61,860 nt of DNA from Bacillota bacterium (GTDB taxonomy: Bacteria > Bacillota > Desulfitobacteriia > Desulfitobacteriales > JAJXUE01), in assembly GCA_021811155.1 (NCBI GenBank), contig JAJZPO010000006.1:1-61860 (forward strand), given 5' to 3'. This document shows positions 19,255 to 27,988 of this stretch, piece after piece. Each line of letters opens with the position of its first letter. The first letter of the stretch is position 1. A program made the position numbers and the translations under genes. The notes below the pieces were generated by a model that saw only the letters and a list, made by a program, of their open reading frames with translations, was not told the DNA's origin and did not search any database.

Positions 19255-19869
19255 TTAACGGTCTCCCATAGTTATTCTATGCAGGAGATCTTTCCATAGA
19301 ATGCCAACCTGCTGCCGCGTTTCCTCCAGAGAGCCGCTGTTATCAATAATGATATCGGCATAGGAACGCTTTTCCTTTAAAGGCATCTGGGATCGAAGAC
19401 GGGCCAGGGCCTCTCCCCGCGTAAAACCGTTGCGGGCCATGAGCCGGGTTATCTGTACTTCTTCCGGCACAGCCACAAGCCATATTTCATCAGCCAAGGA
19501 TGCCATGTTTGCCTCGATAAGCAAGGGAGCGTCCAACACCGCCACCTTCCCGCCCGCCCTCTCAAATTCCCGCATCAATTCGTAGGCGCGCTGAGTTACC
19601 CCTGGGTGCACAATCCCGTTCAGCTTCTGCAGAGCCTCAGGATTGTTAAAGACAACTTGTCCCAAAGCCTTGCGGTCTAAGGTTTCGTCCTCCTCCAGTA
19701 TTTCCCTGCCAAAGCTATCGACAATCGCCTGCCACACTAGGGTGTGGGGCTCCTGCAAATCTTTTGCCACCCGGTCCGCATCAATAATTGCTGCGCCAAA
19801 GTCGCGCAGCATGTTGGAAACTGTGCTTTTTCCGCTAGCTATTCCGCCGGTAAGGCCGATTACAAACAT
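19255..19869 (-). CDS. coaE: dephospho-CoA kinase
   Basis: Phosphorylates dephospho-CoA in the last step of coenzyme A synthesis. The 204-residue product has the P-loop GLTGGIASGKST at the N terminus, ADRVAKDLQEP, VLDAPLLIEANM, and the RxxxQ-like stretch LRSQMPLKEKRSYADIIIDN. The ATG at 19869 has GAGGAA upstream; a TTG one codon earlier is also possible. The order mutM-ytaF-coaE matches the Bacillus subtilis polA-mutM-ytaF-coaE operon, except that polA is here 13 kb away. CoaD, the preceding enzyme of the pathway, is encoded at 57 kb. Confidence 0.94.
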   Translation of the reverse strand: MFVIGLTGGIASGKSTVSNMLRDFGAAIIDADRVAKDLQEPHTLVWQAIVDSFGREILEEDETLDRKALGQVVFNNPEALQKLNGIVHPGVTQRAYELMREFERAGGKVAVLDAPLLIEANMASLADEIWLVAVPEEVQITRLMARNGFTRGEALARLRSQMPLKEKRSYADIIIDNSGSLEETRQQVGILWKDLLHRITMGDR

Positions 19870-19887
19870 CAAGAATTCCTCGCATGC

Positions 19888-20547
19888 TTAGAACTTAAAA
19901 ATCCCTATTAAGATTAACACTATTCCCGGTAATAAAGCAAACCGTTTGCTGAGGCTGAGCGGAATAAACTTGTGCCCGAGCACCCCGCCAAGAGATACCA
20001 TCAAAAGCTGACAGAAAGCCACACCGGGTACCACCCAGGTGGAAAAGCCCGCCAAGGCGGCGCCAAAGCCGGCGCCGAAGGCGTCAAGGTTTAATGCGAG
20101 CCCAAGCAGCAAGGCTTCCCGGAAATTTATCGCCCCTGAGCCATCCATATCCGCTACTGCAGGAGTGCGCAGGACCCGGATCACAAGTCCCATCGGTCTT
20201 ATGTAAATATTAAATAGAAGATCCTCCTCCACAGCCCCGAGATTATAACTCAGGGCAGGCACTGCCTCGTCCTCCGGCCCGGGCTTGCGCAGCGTCGCCT
20301 GGGCGACCTGCCACACCCCTACGCCAACCAGAATGACCGCCCCTATCCGGGATGTCTCTATACCATTGGTGAGGTTGATTACCCCGTGGCCTACCAGCAT
20401 CGAAAAGGTCATTGCAAGCATGGAACAGACGGCGATGGTCAGCAATGACCCCAAAGGAATTCTTATTTTACGAATGCCATAAGCCAGTCCCACTCCCAGC
20501 CCGTCAAGGCTTAAAGCGAACGCCAAAACCACTCCAGACCAGAACAT
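19888..20547 (-). CDS. ytaF: sporulation membrane protein YtaF (MntP-like)
   Basis: A 219-residue integral membrane protein with about six hydrophobic segments. It has the repeated MntP-type motif: ALSLDGLGVGLAYGIR near the N terminus and ALNLDAFGAGFGAALAG in the second half, each with a membrane-embedded Asp. YtaF is known as a sporulation-linked member of this cation-exporter-like family; the transported ion is not established. The ATG has GGAGG at 20556-20560. The stop is 18 bp before coaE, indicating one operon. Confidence 0.88.
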   Translation of the reverse strand: MFWSGVVLAFALSLDGLGVGLAYGIRKIRIPLGSLLTIAVCSMLAMTFSMLVGHGVINLTNGIETSRIGAVILVGVGVWQVAQATLRKPGPEDEAVPALSYNLGAVEEDLLFNIYIRPMGLVIRVLRTPAVADMDGSGAINFREALLLGLALNLDAFGAGFGAALAGFSTWVVPGVAFCQLLMVSLGGVLGHKFIPLSLSKRFALLPGIVLILIGIFKF

Positions 20548-20647
20548 TTCCCAGTCCTCCCCGCCAATACCCGTTAGAACACCTAAACTACTATATTGGC
20601 TGGGAGATGCCGAGGTGCATGTTCAGCTTATGGCAAAGTCCCCCTGT

Positions 20648-20674
20648 GTGTCACGGGGACAGTCCCCATGACAC
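20648..20674. repeat. 27-bp GTGTCA...TGACAC palindrome
   Basis: GTGTCACGGGGAC and GTCCCCATGACAC form an inverted repeat with one mismatch around a single A. It lies in the ytaF-mutM gap, 34 bp from a larger palindromic element. It resembles the short REP-type palindromes mobilised by Y1 transposases, but no transposase is present. Confidence 0.65.
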
Positions 20675-20707
20675 TCCTTTGAGACGGACCCTAAATGGCC
20701 CGCAAGC

Positions 20708-20832
20708 GGAGGCAGTTCAAAAACAAGCATAGCGCGAAGCCGGGGCTGCCGGCACCGGAAGCGTACTGGACGTACGCTGAGGATGCCGGCAGCTCCGGCG
20801 ACAAAGCTAGGCGCCGTTTTTCAACTGCCTCC
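20708..20832. repeat. 125-bp palindromic mobile-type element overlapping the mutM stop
   Basis: The outer arms GGAGGCAGTTCAAAAAC (20708-20724) and GTTTTTCAACTGCCTCC (20816-20832) pair with one mismatch. Inside them GCCGGGGCTGCCGGCA pairs with TGCCGGCAGCTCCGGC, and AGCGTAC with GTACGCT at the tip. The right arm contains the mutM stop codon, so the last codons of mutM come from the element. A relative with the same TTCAAAAAC/GTTTTTCAA mismatch and the same GGAAGCGTAC...GACGTAC core occurs at 26986-27107. Confidence 0.8.
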
Positions 20833-21651
20833 CTGGCAGTTCGGACAATAGACGCTGCTCCGGCCCCCTATGCGGAGCTTAGCCAGGGGCATGCCGCAGG
20901 TTACACACTCCAGTCCGCTTCTGCCGTATACCTTGAGGCTGAGCTGGTTCTGGCCCTGCCGGCCTTCCCCGTCCACGTAGTCCCGAAAGGAAGTTCCCTT
21001 GTTGGCTATCCCTTCTTCAAGCACATGCCGGATAGCCAGGTGAAGGCGCTTCAGCTCCTCCTGGGAAAGGGTACCGGCTTCACGGCCAGGGTGAATCCCG
21101 GCCAGGAACAGAGCCTCATCGGCGTAGATATTGCCCAGTCCCGCGAGTTTGCTCTGGTCAAGAATTAACGGCTTTATCCTGGCCTTTTTGTTGCGGGTTA
21201 TTTCCCCCAGGTACTCAGGCGAAAAACCTTCACTCAGGGGTTCGACACCCAGCTTGGCCAGCCCGGAATGTGCTTCAAGCGCCTCCGCCAGGACAATTTC
21301 CATCCCGCCAAAACGCCTGACGTCGGTAAAGCGGAGTTCATTCCCGTCGCTCAGCCTGAACACCACGTGGGTGTGTTTCGCCAGCGGCGCTTCCGGAGCG
21401 CAGTAAACCCATCTTCCGGTCATCCTCAGATGCACCACCAGGCGTATGCCTTTTTCCAGTACGGCAACCAGGTACTTGCCGCGCCGCTCAAAATCCAGGA
21501 ATTTCAACCCTTGCAGGGCTGAGGCAAAATCTGCAAACGCCCCGGCCCTGGCTACCTGGGGAGTATGCACTGTGACCTCAATTATGGTCAGACCCTTCGC
21601 TTTCTTCTCAAGCGACTGTCTGACCGTTTCCACCTCGGGAAGCTCAGGCAT
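20821..21651 (-). CDS. mutM: formamidopyrimidine-DNA glycosylase
   Basis: Excises 8-oxoguanine and ring-opened purines from DNA and nicks the strand. The 276-residue product begins MPELPEVETVRQSLEKK, where Pro2 and Glu3 are the catalytic residues after Met removal. It contains the H2TH region LAGLGNIYADEALFLAGIHP and ends in a zinc finger with C-x2-C (CVTCG) and C-x2-C (CPNCQ). The ATG at 21651 was chosen so that Pro follows Met; AGGAG lies about 10 bases upstream, and the nine extra codons further up are not conserved. The final residues GGS and the stop lie inside a palindromic repeat. Confidence 0.95.
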   Translation of the reverse strand: MPELPEVETVRQSLEKKAKGLTIIEVTVHTPQVARAGAFADFASALQGLKFLDFERRGKYLVAVLEKGIRLVVHLRMTGRWVYCAPEAPLAKHTHVVFRLSDGNELRFTDVRRFGGMEIVLAEALEAHSGLAKLGVEPLSEGFSPEYLGEITRNKKARIKPLILDQSKLAGLGNIYADEALFLAGIHPGREAGTLSQEELKRLHLAIRHVLEEGIANKGTSFRDYVDGEGRQGQNQLSLKVYGRSGLECVTCGMPLAKLRIGGRSSVYCPNCQGGS

Positions 21652-21800
21652 GATGTCAATTCTCCTCTGTATTAGCAAATCCTGCCGAATCTTGACTTGT
21701 CACTTTCTTTCGATGTTGCAGGACAGACCCCCATGCTGGATTCAGCACCAGCAGCGGATGAAAATGAATCCGTCTTGGGTTTTGAGCAATCACTGCTACA

Positions 21801-21874
21801 GTCATTCTGAGGCGGAGCCGAAGAATCTTGGATCTGCCATTTGGGTCAAGATCCTTCGCTTTGCTCAGGATGAC
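21801..21874. repeat. 74-bp GTCATTCTGAG palindromic repeat
   Basis: GTCATTCTGAGGCGGAGCCG, AAGAATCTTG on the left mirrors CAAGATCCTTCGCTTTGCTC, AGGATGAC on the right. This is the widely dispersed 'GTCATTCTGAG...CTCAGGATGAC' palindrome that I recall from many bacterial genomes. It lies in the gap between the VWA block and mutM. Confidence 0.75.
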
Positions 21875-21904
21875 AGTGGGTAGGCAACTTATTTTCAGGG
21901 TAGG

Positions 21905-21952
21905 GTAGAACTCAGAATTCTGACTCCTGACTCCTGACTACTGACTACTGCT
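21905..21952. repeat. tandem CTGACTCCTGACTACTGA repeat
   Basis: Runs of 7-mers of the form CTGACTC/CTGACTA, preceded by GAACTCAGAATT, forming a degenerate tandem array. It is related to the arrays at 7276, 38179 and 50824. Confidence 0.65.
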
Positions 21953-22101
21953 TTAAGTCTATTTTACCAGAAAAGAAGCAAATGCTATACCGGATGAAGA
22001 TACTTTGAGCCGCAACCTTCTTTGTTACGGCTCAAATTCCCTGATAGCGTTATTGCAGTTTGCATCCTTCTCGGATTAGAGCACTCATGCCGTTCACGGG
22101 A

Positions 22102-24987
22102 CTAGTTCCGGCCTGAGCGCTTTTTGGCTGCCAGGAGCCGGGCAGTGAAGTCTTTCCCCTCGTTTTCACTCGCCTCGGATTGCAATTTTTCTTTTGACCG
22201 TTCTCTCGCTTCAGCGGTGTCCACCGGCTTGAAACTGTTTGACTTTCCTGCCGCAGCGGTACGCGCCGGTTCAGCCGGTTCGGATCCTGGGGAGGTTTCT
22301 TGTTTCACCCGCCCCTGGTAAAACTGCTCCCGGGCCAGTTTCCTTTCCTGCATGGACTCCACCAGAGCTCCCGGCGCATGTTCAACCCGCCTGGCCCGCT
22401 GCGACAGCCTGTTTTTGAGGCGCAGCCAAAGGGTAGACTTTAAGTTCAGATTGAACCTGCGCGCGGCAATATCCAGCGGCAGGAGCAGGGTTGCCAGTGC
22501 CAGAGCCCAGGGTGAGAGCGGAACCCTGCCGGTAACAGCGGGCACGGCAAGCTTCCCCACCAAGTCCGCTCCGCCGCCGGGCTGAAGCACCTGCCCCCCG
22601 CCCGCTGACGCAAGCTGCTGCAAGAATTCTCTTTGGTCCGGCTGGATCTGATACTCGGGCGAATACGGCTGTACCAGGCCGGTGGTTTGCTCTCTGACCA
22701 CCTGATCCCCCGAGCGTTCTATGACCTGGACCATGTAGGTTCCCTGCTGCTCCATGGGGAAGCCGGCCTGGTAACGCCCAGGGCCTTGGGCCGGCAGGGC
22801 TGATTCCACAGCGCTCCCGTCCGGAGCTATAATCCTCGCCTGCAGGTCATGTGCCGCTCGGCGTTCGCCCGGCATCTCGACGGTGATCTTGCCCTCTCCA
22901 CCGTCACGGGAGGCAGACAGGATCATGCCGTTGTCCTGTTCCTGGGGCAGGGTCCAGGATATCACCTTGCCCCAGAATTGGGCAAAGCCGCTCCAGTTGA
23001 GCCACTGTCCGGCCCAGCGTCCCTTGGCATCACTGGTCCAGGCCGCGGCCCGGCCCAAGCCGTAGCTCCAGCGAGCCAGCACAGGATCATCCTTGGGGCT
23101 CGCAAGGATTACTTCGGCTGTGTCTTTAGCTGTCGTGCCTACGTAGCCGAGTAAAGGGGGCATGCCCCGGTTGGCCGGCAGCATTGATGGGCTCCCGGTC
23201 AGGGCGGGAGTGAAAGGTTCCTGTACGATGTAACTGCGGCTGGCCAAAAAGGTTTCCTTGGCGAAGATTTTCGGAATGGTAGAGATGTCGTCGGTGTAAT
23301 AATACCTGCCTTTGCCTGCCTCAGCCAGGCGTTTCAAGAGTCCTGTGTCCGAATCACTGCCCAAAGCGACCGTAGTAAGTGTGATTTTGGCTTCATTGAG
23401 CTTTCCTACCAGTTCATCGTAGTTCCCACCTGACTGGGAAACACCGTCCGAGAGCAGGATAATGTGCTTCACCTTGACCTTGGCGTCTTTCAGGGAATTA
23501 TAGGCCGCCTCCAGTGCGGGAAACAGGTTGGTCCCGCCGCTTGGTTCAATTGAAGCAATTTTGTCCTGGACCTCCTGCTTGTTATTTAGCGGCGCAGTTT
23601 TCACCACCCATTTATATTCGCTGTCAAAAGTGATTACCCCCAACTGGTCTTTGGCTGTGAGAATTTCCGTAGACCTGATGGCGGCTTCCTTGGCCATGTC
23701 TATCTTGCGCACCCCATTCATCGTGTGGCACATGCTGCCTGACTTGTCCAGCACTATTTCCAGCCCGATGCTCGGGATTTCCCCGTTCTTGCGGATATCC
23801 ATGTGTACCGGTAATGCCCTCTCCACAGGGGTGTTAAAGTAGCCGCCCGGGCCGAAGCTGTCCTCCCCGCCAACCATAACCAGTCCCCGGCCCAGGTCCT
23901 TAATGTAGTTTTCCAGCGCTGTCATGGTTTGCTCCGGCAAGCGCGTGGCCGGAACGTTTACCAGGACTACACCCGCGTACCGGGCCAGGCCGGGCAAGTC
24001 CTTCGGCATGCCCTCCGGCGCTGTGGTGTCGGCCTGCATCTTCACCGCTGTCAGGGCCTCTTGCAGCGCTTTAGCCTCTCCAGGCGCTCCCTCCACCAGA
24101 AGGACGCGCGGCGCCCCGCTAACCTCGGTTAGGGCCATCCCCACGTTGTTTTCAACCCTGGTATCCTCTGCTGCGGTAATCTCCAGGCGGTAGGTATAGA
24201 AACCGGGACCTTCAGCCCCTGCGCCCCAGACAAGCTTGTTGGAGCCCTTGGAAAGCTGAACCTTCTCCTGCCGCAGCACCTTGTTTCCCACCATGATCCG
24301 GGCCGTGCCGCTGGTCGGAACCGTGCTTTCCAGCGCAGCCTGGATGTTAAACTCTTCCCCTTCCTTCAGGTGCGCAGGAACACCTAAATCTTTGACGGCA
24401 ACTTCCGGCCCTGATTCGGACAGGAGCGGTTCCACGTCAACCCTTACCCCCTGCCGCTGCAGGCCTGCAGCAGCCTCCAGGGCATCCCCCCTGTTCTGTT
24501 TCCCGTCTGTAAGGAGCACAATCTGCTTAGCCTGGTCTTCCGGCAGCATTGAGCCGGCCAGGCGCAGGCCGGAGGCCAGATCGGTGTAATTTTTGTCCAC
24601 CACCGCCTGCAGGCCGGTAAAATCCGACCGGTATCCGACCGGATACTCAGCCACAGGTTTCTTGCCCAGGCTCACCACCCCTGCCTTGACATCCTGGGGC
24701 AGAGCGGCCAGGGAATGCGCAATCCAATCCTGAGCCTCCTTTTTCTGGTCCAGGACCGAGGCCGAGAGGTCGGCGACGTAGACTACGTTTCTGTCCTTGT
24801 GTTTGAAGGTGAACTGCACTCCGGCCAATGCCAGTACCAGGAGCACGACAATGAGCAGCCGCAGACCCAGAAAAAGCTTCTGCTGCCAGGCCCGGAAAGC
24901 CTTGGCGCTGCGGAGCCACAGGTATACGTAATATATCGCCAGGAGGAGCAGGAGCAAATACCAGGGCCGGGAAAAACTAATGCCCAC
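22102..24987 (-). CDS. large membrane VWA protein with glutamine amidotransferase-like domain
   Basis: A 961-residue membrane protein. Two N-terminal membrane helices (about 10-25 and 40-57) are followed by a first VWA domain whose MIDAS reads DLSAS near residue 73. A beta-rich linker precedes a class-I amidotransferase-like region near 292-395 (RVLLVEG, GRGLVMVGGEDSFGPGGY) lacking an obvious catalytic Cys. A second VWA domain has a full MIDAS, DKSGSM near 411-416, then SGGTNLFPAL and ILLSDGVSQ. A C-terminal helix near 840-860 is followed by a charged tail. GTG start; the first 11 bp overlap the upstream VWA gene. It is the last gene of the MoxR block and probably a large membrane-anchored adhesion or assembly factor; substrate unknown. 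Confidence 0.85.
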   Translation of the reverse strand: MGISFSRPWYLLLLLLAIYYVYLWLRSAKAFRAWQQKLFLGLRLLIVVLLVLALAGVQFTFKHKDRNVVYVADLSASVLDQKKEAQDWIAHSLAALPQDVKAGVVSLGKKPVAEYPVGYRSDFTGLQAVVDKNYTDLASGLRLAGSMLPEDQAKQIVLLTDGKQNRGDALEAAAGLQRQGVRVDVEPLLSESGPEVAVKDLGVPAHLKEGEEFNIQAALESTVPTSGTARIMVGNKVLRQEKVQLSKGSNKLVWGAGAEGPGFYTYRLEITAAEDTRVENNVGMALTEVSGAPRVLLVEGAPGEAKALQEALTAVKMQADTTAPEGMPKDLPGLARYAGVVLVNVPATRLPEQTMTALENYIKDLGRGLVMVGGEDSFGPGGYFNTPVERALPVHMDIRKNGEIPSIGLEIVLDKSGSMCHTMNGVRKIDMAKEAAIRSTEILTAKDQLGVITFDSEYKWVVKTAPLNNKQEVQDKIASIEPSGGTNLFPALEAAYNSLKDAKVKVKHIILLSDGVSQSGGNYDELVGKLNEAKITLTTVALGSDSDTGLLKRLAEAGKGRYYYTDDISTIPKIFAKETFLASRSYIVQEPFTPALTGSPSMLPANRGMPPLLGYVGTTAKDTAEVILASPKDDPVLARWSYGLGRAAAWTSDAKGRWAGQWLNWSGFAQFWGKVISWTLPQEQDNGMILSASRDGGEGKITVEMPGERRAAHDLQARIIAPDGSAVESALPAQGPGRYQAGFPMEQQGTYMVQVIERSGDQVVREQTTGLVQPYSPEYQIQPDQREFLQQLASAGGGQVLQPGGGADLVGKLAVPAVTGRVPLSPWALALATLLLPLDIAARRFNLNLKSTLWLRLKNRLSQRARRVEHAPGALVESMQERKLAREQFYQGRVKQETSPGSEPAEPARTAAAGKSNSFKPVDTAEARERSKEKLQSEASENEGKDFTARLLAAKKRSGRN

Positions 24988-26788
24988 GCAGATACACCCA
25001 CCATTCTACAGACATGACGGCCAGCGCCGCCAGGGCCAGCCAGGGCCAGAATTCTTGCGGCACTTTGGCCGGGGCTCCGGCCGCCACATCTTTTAGACCC
25101 AACTTGACCTGGGCCGCGGGTTTAACCTGGGACTCCTGGACCGGTGCGAAATTCACCGCCAGATAATCCTCCCGCTTCTGGCCGTTAATGACCTGTTCCA
25201 ATCTGTACAGCCCGGGCTCCCCCACTTCCAGCTTTTGCTGAGAAGGGGCCAGGGCCGTCCTGTTCTGATCAGGATTGTATAGATTAGCCGCCTGGGCATC
25301 GGGTGAAATGTTCAGCCCAACAGTTCCCCCTGACTCTGCCTGGGTGTCCCGCAGGCCCCCGGGCGGGAGAATCCAGGATACCAGATTCTGCATCAGAATG
25401 GGGAAAGCAGGCCTTAGCGGCAGATCCGACATGTGCAAATCAAACCCCAAAACCCCTGCCCGGACCTGTCCCAGGGTCCCAGCCGCAGCCAGGGTCCTGC
25501 TGCCGTCCCTCAACAAGCTTTGCCAGCCTGCGGGCATCTTCAGGCCTTTGCTTTTGGCCACATGCACATCAGCCCACGAGACACCGCGCAGCAAGGGCTG
25601 ATCTGGGGCAGGATCCAGTTTTTCCACCATGCCCTCGGCCTTTTCCACAAATGGGCTGTCCGAAGGCGGATTAATAACCAGGAGCTGGCCTGACGGCTGC
25701 TGGCCGGGCCAGAACCCGTCCAGCACGTACAGGTCAAACCGCTCCTTAACCTCCCCGTAAGCTCCTGTGGCGACCTTATGCACGTCCAGCATAGGGTTCA
25801 GCTTCAGCGCCTGTTCCAGGAAAATGTTGCCCTGGGTAACCAGCAGGACTTTAGCCTGTCTAGCCTGGCGGGAGATAAGCCAGGCGCTGTTGTCTGAAGC
25901 CAGGGCGTCAGTTGCATCCAGCCTGGCCTCCAGGTAGGATGCGCCCTGAGGCACATTCCAGAAAAGGTAGGCCGGCTTGCCAGGGGAAACCCTTACGGGC
26001 TGGGCATCTAGAAGTCTGCCGTCTCCAAGCAGCCTGACCGTACCTTCACCTTCTTTTGACCCATAATTATCAATCCTGGTCAAGGCCAAGGGTTGCCCGG
26101 ACCCTTCCTGCATGGAAAAAGCGCCGATAGCCAGATTGTCCTGCCGCTCACCCACCCGGCGGTATTCGAAGTGTTCCAGCCCTACCGCACCCTCAGGCGT
26201 ATCCACACCTCCGTCGCTGAAGAAAAGGACCTGGGTTGCAGTGCCTTTTTCCTGCAAAGCCGCAGCCAAGGAGAGTGCGGTCTCCAGATTTGCCCGGTAA
26301 TACCCGGTCTGCAGGGTTTTTAGCTTGTTAAGGACTTCTTTGACGTCTGTGGTCCGGTTCGCCAGGACCCGGGGCGAAGGTCCGACCCCTATCAGGGAAA
26401 AGCGGGTCTTCCCTTTGCTTTCCTTAATCAGCTTTTCGACTTCGGCCTTGGCCAAATCCAGCCTGCTTCCTCCTGCCTCACTCACAGCCATGCTGGCGGA
26501 GGTGTCCACCAGGATGATAACATCGCTGCCGCCCTGCCTGTTGGCCAGAACGTAAGGCCGTAAAAGAGCGAACACCAACAACAGCGCCAGAAGGAGCTGG
26601 AGCAGGAGCAAAAGGCTTTTGCGCAGCTTCTGCCAGGGGGTCTCTGCCACCGTGTCCGCCAGCACTTTCTGCCAGAGCATGGTGCTGGACACCGGCAGCT
26701 GCTCCCTCTTTTGCTTCAGAAGGTAGAAGATAATGATGACAGGGATAAGCAGCAGAAAAAACAAGCCTGCCGGAGCAAGAAACTGCAT
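24977..26788 (-). CDS. BatA-like VWA membrane protein
   Basis: A 603-residue protein. The N-terminal BatA-type region has two membrane helices (LFFLLLIPVIIIFYLL and SLLLLLQLLLALLLVFALL). A VWA domain follows with MIDAS DTSAS (ILVDTSASMAVSEAGG) and FSDGGVDTPEG. An extracytoplasmic beta-rich part comes next, and a C-terminal helix (LALAALAVMSVEWWVYL) closes it. I chose the ATG at 26788 because AAGGGGGG precedes it and the product then begins directly with the first helix; the longer frame includes repeat DNA. It overlaps the next VWA gene by 11 bp. MoxR-DUF58-VWA sets are known to cooperate, with MoxR probably remodelling VWA complexes. Confidence 0.86.
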   Translation of the reverse strand: MQFLAPAGLFFLLLIPVIIIFYLLKQKREQLPVSSTMLWQKVLADTVAETPWQKLRKSLLLLLQLLLALLLVFALLRPYVLANRQGGSDVIILVDTSASMAVSEAGGSRLDLAKAEVEKLIKESKGKTRFSLIGVGPSPRVLANRTTDVKEVLNKLKTLQTGYYRANLETALSLAAALQEKGTATQVLFFSDGGVDTPEGAVGLEHFEYRRVGERQDNLAIGAFSMQEGSGQPLALTRIDNYGSKEGEGTVRLLGDGRLLDAQPVRVSPGKPAYLFWNVPQGASYLEARLDATDALASDNSAWLISRQARQAKVLLVTQGNIFLEQALKLNPMLDVHKVATGAYGEVKERFDLYVLDGFWPGQQPSGQLLVINPPSDSPFVEKAEGMVEKLDPAPDQPLLRGVSWADVHVAKSKGLKMPAGWQSLLRDGSRTLAAAGTLGQVRAGVLGFDLHMSDLPLRPAFPILMQNLVSWILPPGGLRDTQAESGGTVGLNISPDAQAANLYNPDQNRTALAPSQQKLEVGEPGLYRLEQVINGQKREDYLAVNFAPVQESQVKPAAQVKLGLKDVAAGAPAKVPQEFWPWLALAALAVMSVEWWVYLRGH

Positions 26789-26809
26789 GGCTTTCCCCCC
26801 TTTCTCAAC

Positions 26810-26933
26810 TTCGAGGTTCGATGTTCGATGCACGATATTCGAAAGCATGCGTTTCTTCCACCAACATGCTCATGTGCATGTTCTGTAAATTATGACATTG
26901 TTCGAACCTCGAACTTCGAACTTCGAACCTCGT
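26810..26933. repeat. inverted clusters of GTTCGA words
   Basis: TTCGAGGTTCGATGTTCGAT at about 26810-26829 is mirrored by TTCGAACCTCGAACTTCGAA and further GAACCTCG up to 26933, giving a long imperfect inverted repeat with about 70 bp between the arms. It lies between the DUF58 and BatA-like genes and is distinct from the 125-bp palindrome family next to it. Confidence 0.65.
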
Positions 26934-26934
26934 T

Positions 26935-27107
26935 AAGGACGGCGGGCGGACCGGTAACGCAGCTAGACGAAGTTTTTCAACGACCAGGTCGTTCAAAAAC
27001 GAGTATAGCAAGGAACCGGGGCGTCCGCCGCCGGAAGCGTACATAGACGTACGGTGAGGACGGCGGGCGGACCGGTGACGCAGCTAGACGAAGTTTTTCA
27101 ACGACCT
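26935..27107. repeat. palindromic mobile-type element with a duplicated right half
   Basis: The full copy at 26986-27107 has outer arms AGGTCGTTCAAAAAC and GTTTTTCAACGACCT with the same single mismatch as the 20708 element. The inner core is GGAAGCGTACATAGACGTAC. A second right half of 51 bp (26935-26985) precedes it and differs at about two positions. The right end shares its last base with the stop codon of the DUF58 gene. The 318-bp gap here holds no gene. Confidence 0.8.
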
Positions 27108-27988
27108 CATGTCAGTACGGCGAGAGTGCGGAGGGAGCGGAGTATGATCTCCTCCAGTTCCTCCTCGCTGCTGATCAGGTGGTAGGTGATTTCCCGCGCG
27201 GCGCAGAACTGGCTGAGGCCGTGTAAAAACTCCTCGGTCCGCTTGCGGTAAGCCTGCAAGAGGAGCGGGGTAACGCTTACTTCCTTGACAGTATTGGTCT
27301 CGCAGTCCACCAGTTCGAAATTGCCCAAAAGGTCCGGTTCCCGTTCTTCCGGTTCAAGTATCTGCAGCACCACCACCTGCTGGCCCAGATGCTGCAGGTA
27401 CTTGAGTCCTTCCGTGTATCCGCCCGGGCTCAGCATGTCTGAAATCAGGATCGTAATCCCCGGCCCTTTGATAAACTTCCCGGTCCGCATCAGGGCGGTA
27501 TTCAGGTCCGTGTCTTCCCCGGCCTCAAGTTCCTGCAGGAACCCCCACAGCCTGCTTATCCCTCCCCGGCCGCGCTGGGCAGGCAGGAAGCGGGCCATTC
27601 CCCGGTCAAGCGAGGCGGCGCCGGCCTGTTCGCTGTTGACCAGGGCCAGATAGCCGAGAGCCCCGGCTATCTCTTTCGCCAGTTTAAGCTTCCTGCCCTC
27701 CTTCCAGCCCATAGAAGCGCTGGTATCCACGAGCAGATAGATCAGAAGGTCGTTTTCTTCCATAAACAGCTTGATAAACAGCCGTTCAAGCCTGGCATAG
27801 GCGTGCCAGTCCACCTGCCGCCAGTCATCCCCGGCGGTGTAAGCCCGGTAGTCTGCAAACTCCACAGACTGGCCCTTGCGCGGCGAGCGGTGCTGGCCGC
27901 TGTAGCGTCCGGCCCGAGCCTTTTTTACCAGGAAGGCCATATTCTCCAGTTTTCTTAGGAATTCCGGCTCGAACAACAGGTTGTCCAC
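27107..27988 (-). CDS. DUF58 domain protein
   Basis: A 293-residue soluble VWA-like protein. Family hallmarks are RSPRKGQSVEFADYRAYTAGDDWRQVDWHAYAR in broken form near residues 32-66 (notably GDDWRQVDW), then LLVDTSASMGWKEGRKL as a MIDAS-type motif, and TILISDMLSP. DUF58 proteins are nearly always encoded next to MoxR ATPases, as here. The GTG start directly follows the moxR TAG stop with no intervening base, so translation is coupled. Its role is thought to be as MoxR partner in protein complex assembly; that is family knowledge, not shown here. Confidence 0.9.
   Translation of the reverse strand: MDNLLFEPEFLRKLENMAFLVKKARAGRYSGQHRSPRKGQSVEFADYRAYTAGDDWRQVDWHAYARLERLFIKLFMEENDLLIYLLVDTSASMGWKEGRKLKLAKEIAGALGYLALVNSEQAGAASLDRGMARFLPAQRGRGGISRLWGFLQELEAGEDTDLNTALMRTGKFIKGPGITILISDMLSPGGYTEGLKYLQHLGQQVVVLQILEPEEREPDLLGNFELVDCETNTVKEVSVTPLLLQAYRKRTEEFLHGLSQFCAAREITYHLISSEEELEEIILRSLRTLAVLT

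Larger units (their letters stand above)
21652..22101. other. 450-bp gap between mutM and the VWA block
   Basis: No gene is visible. It holds the GTCATTCTGAG palindrome, the CTGACTC array, and a hairpin TTTGAGCCG/CGGCTCAAA at 22004-22036 without a T tail. I see no convincing promoter for mutM, although one is expected here because mutM is now separated from polA. Confidence 0.6.
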
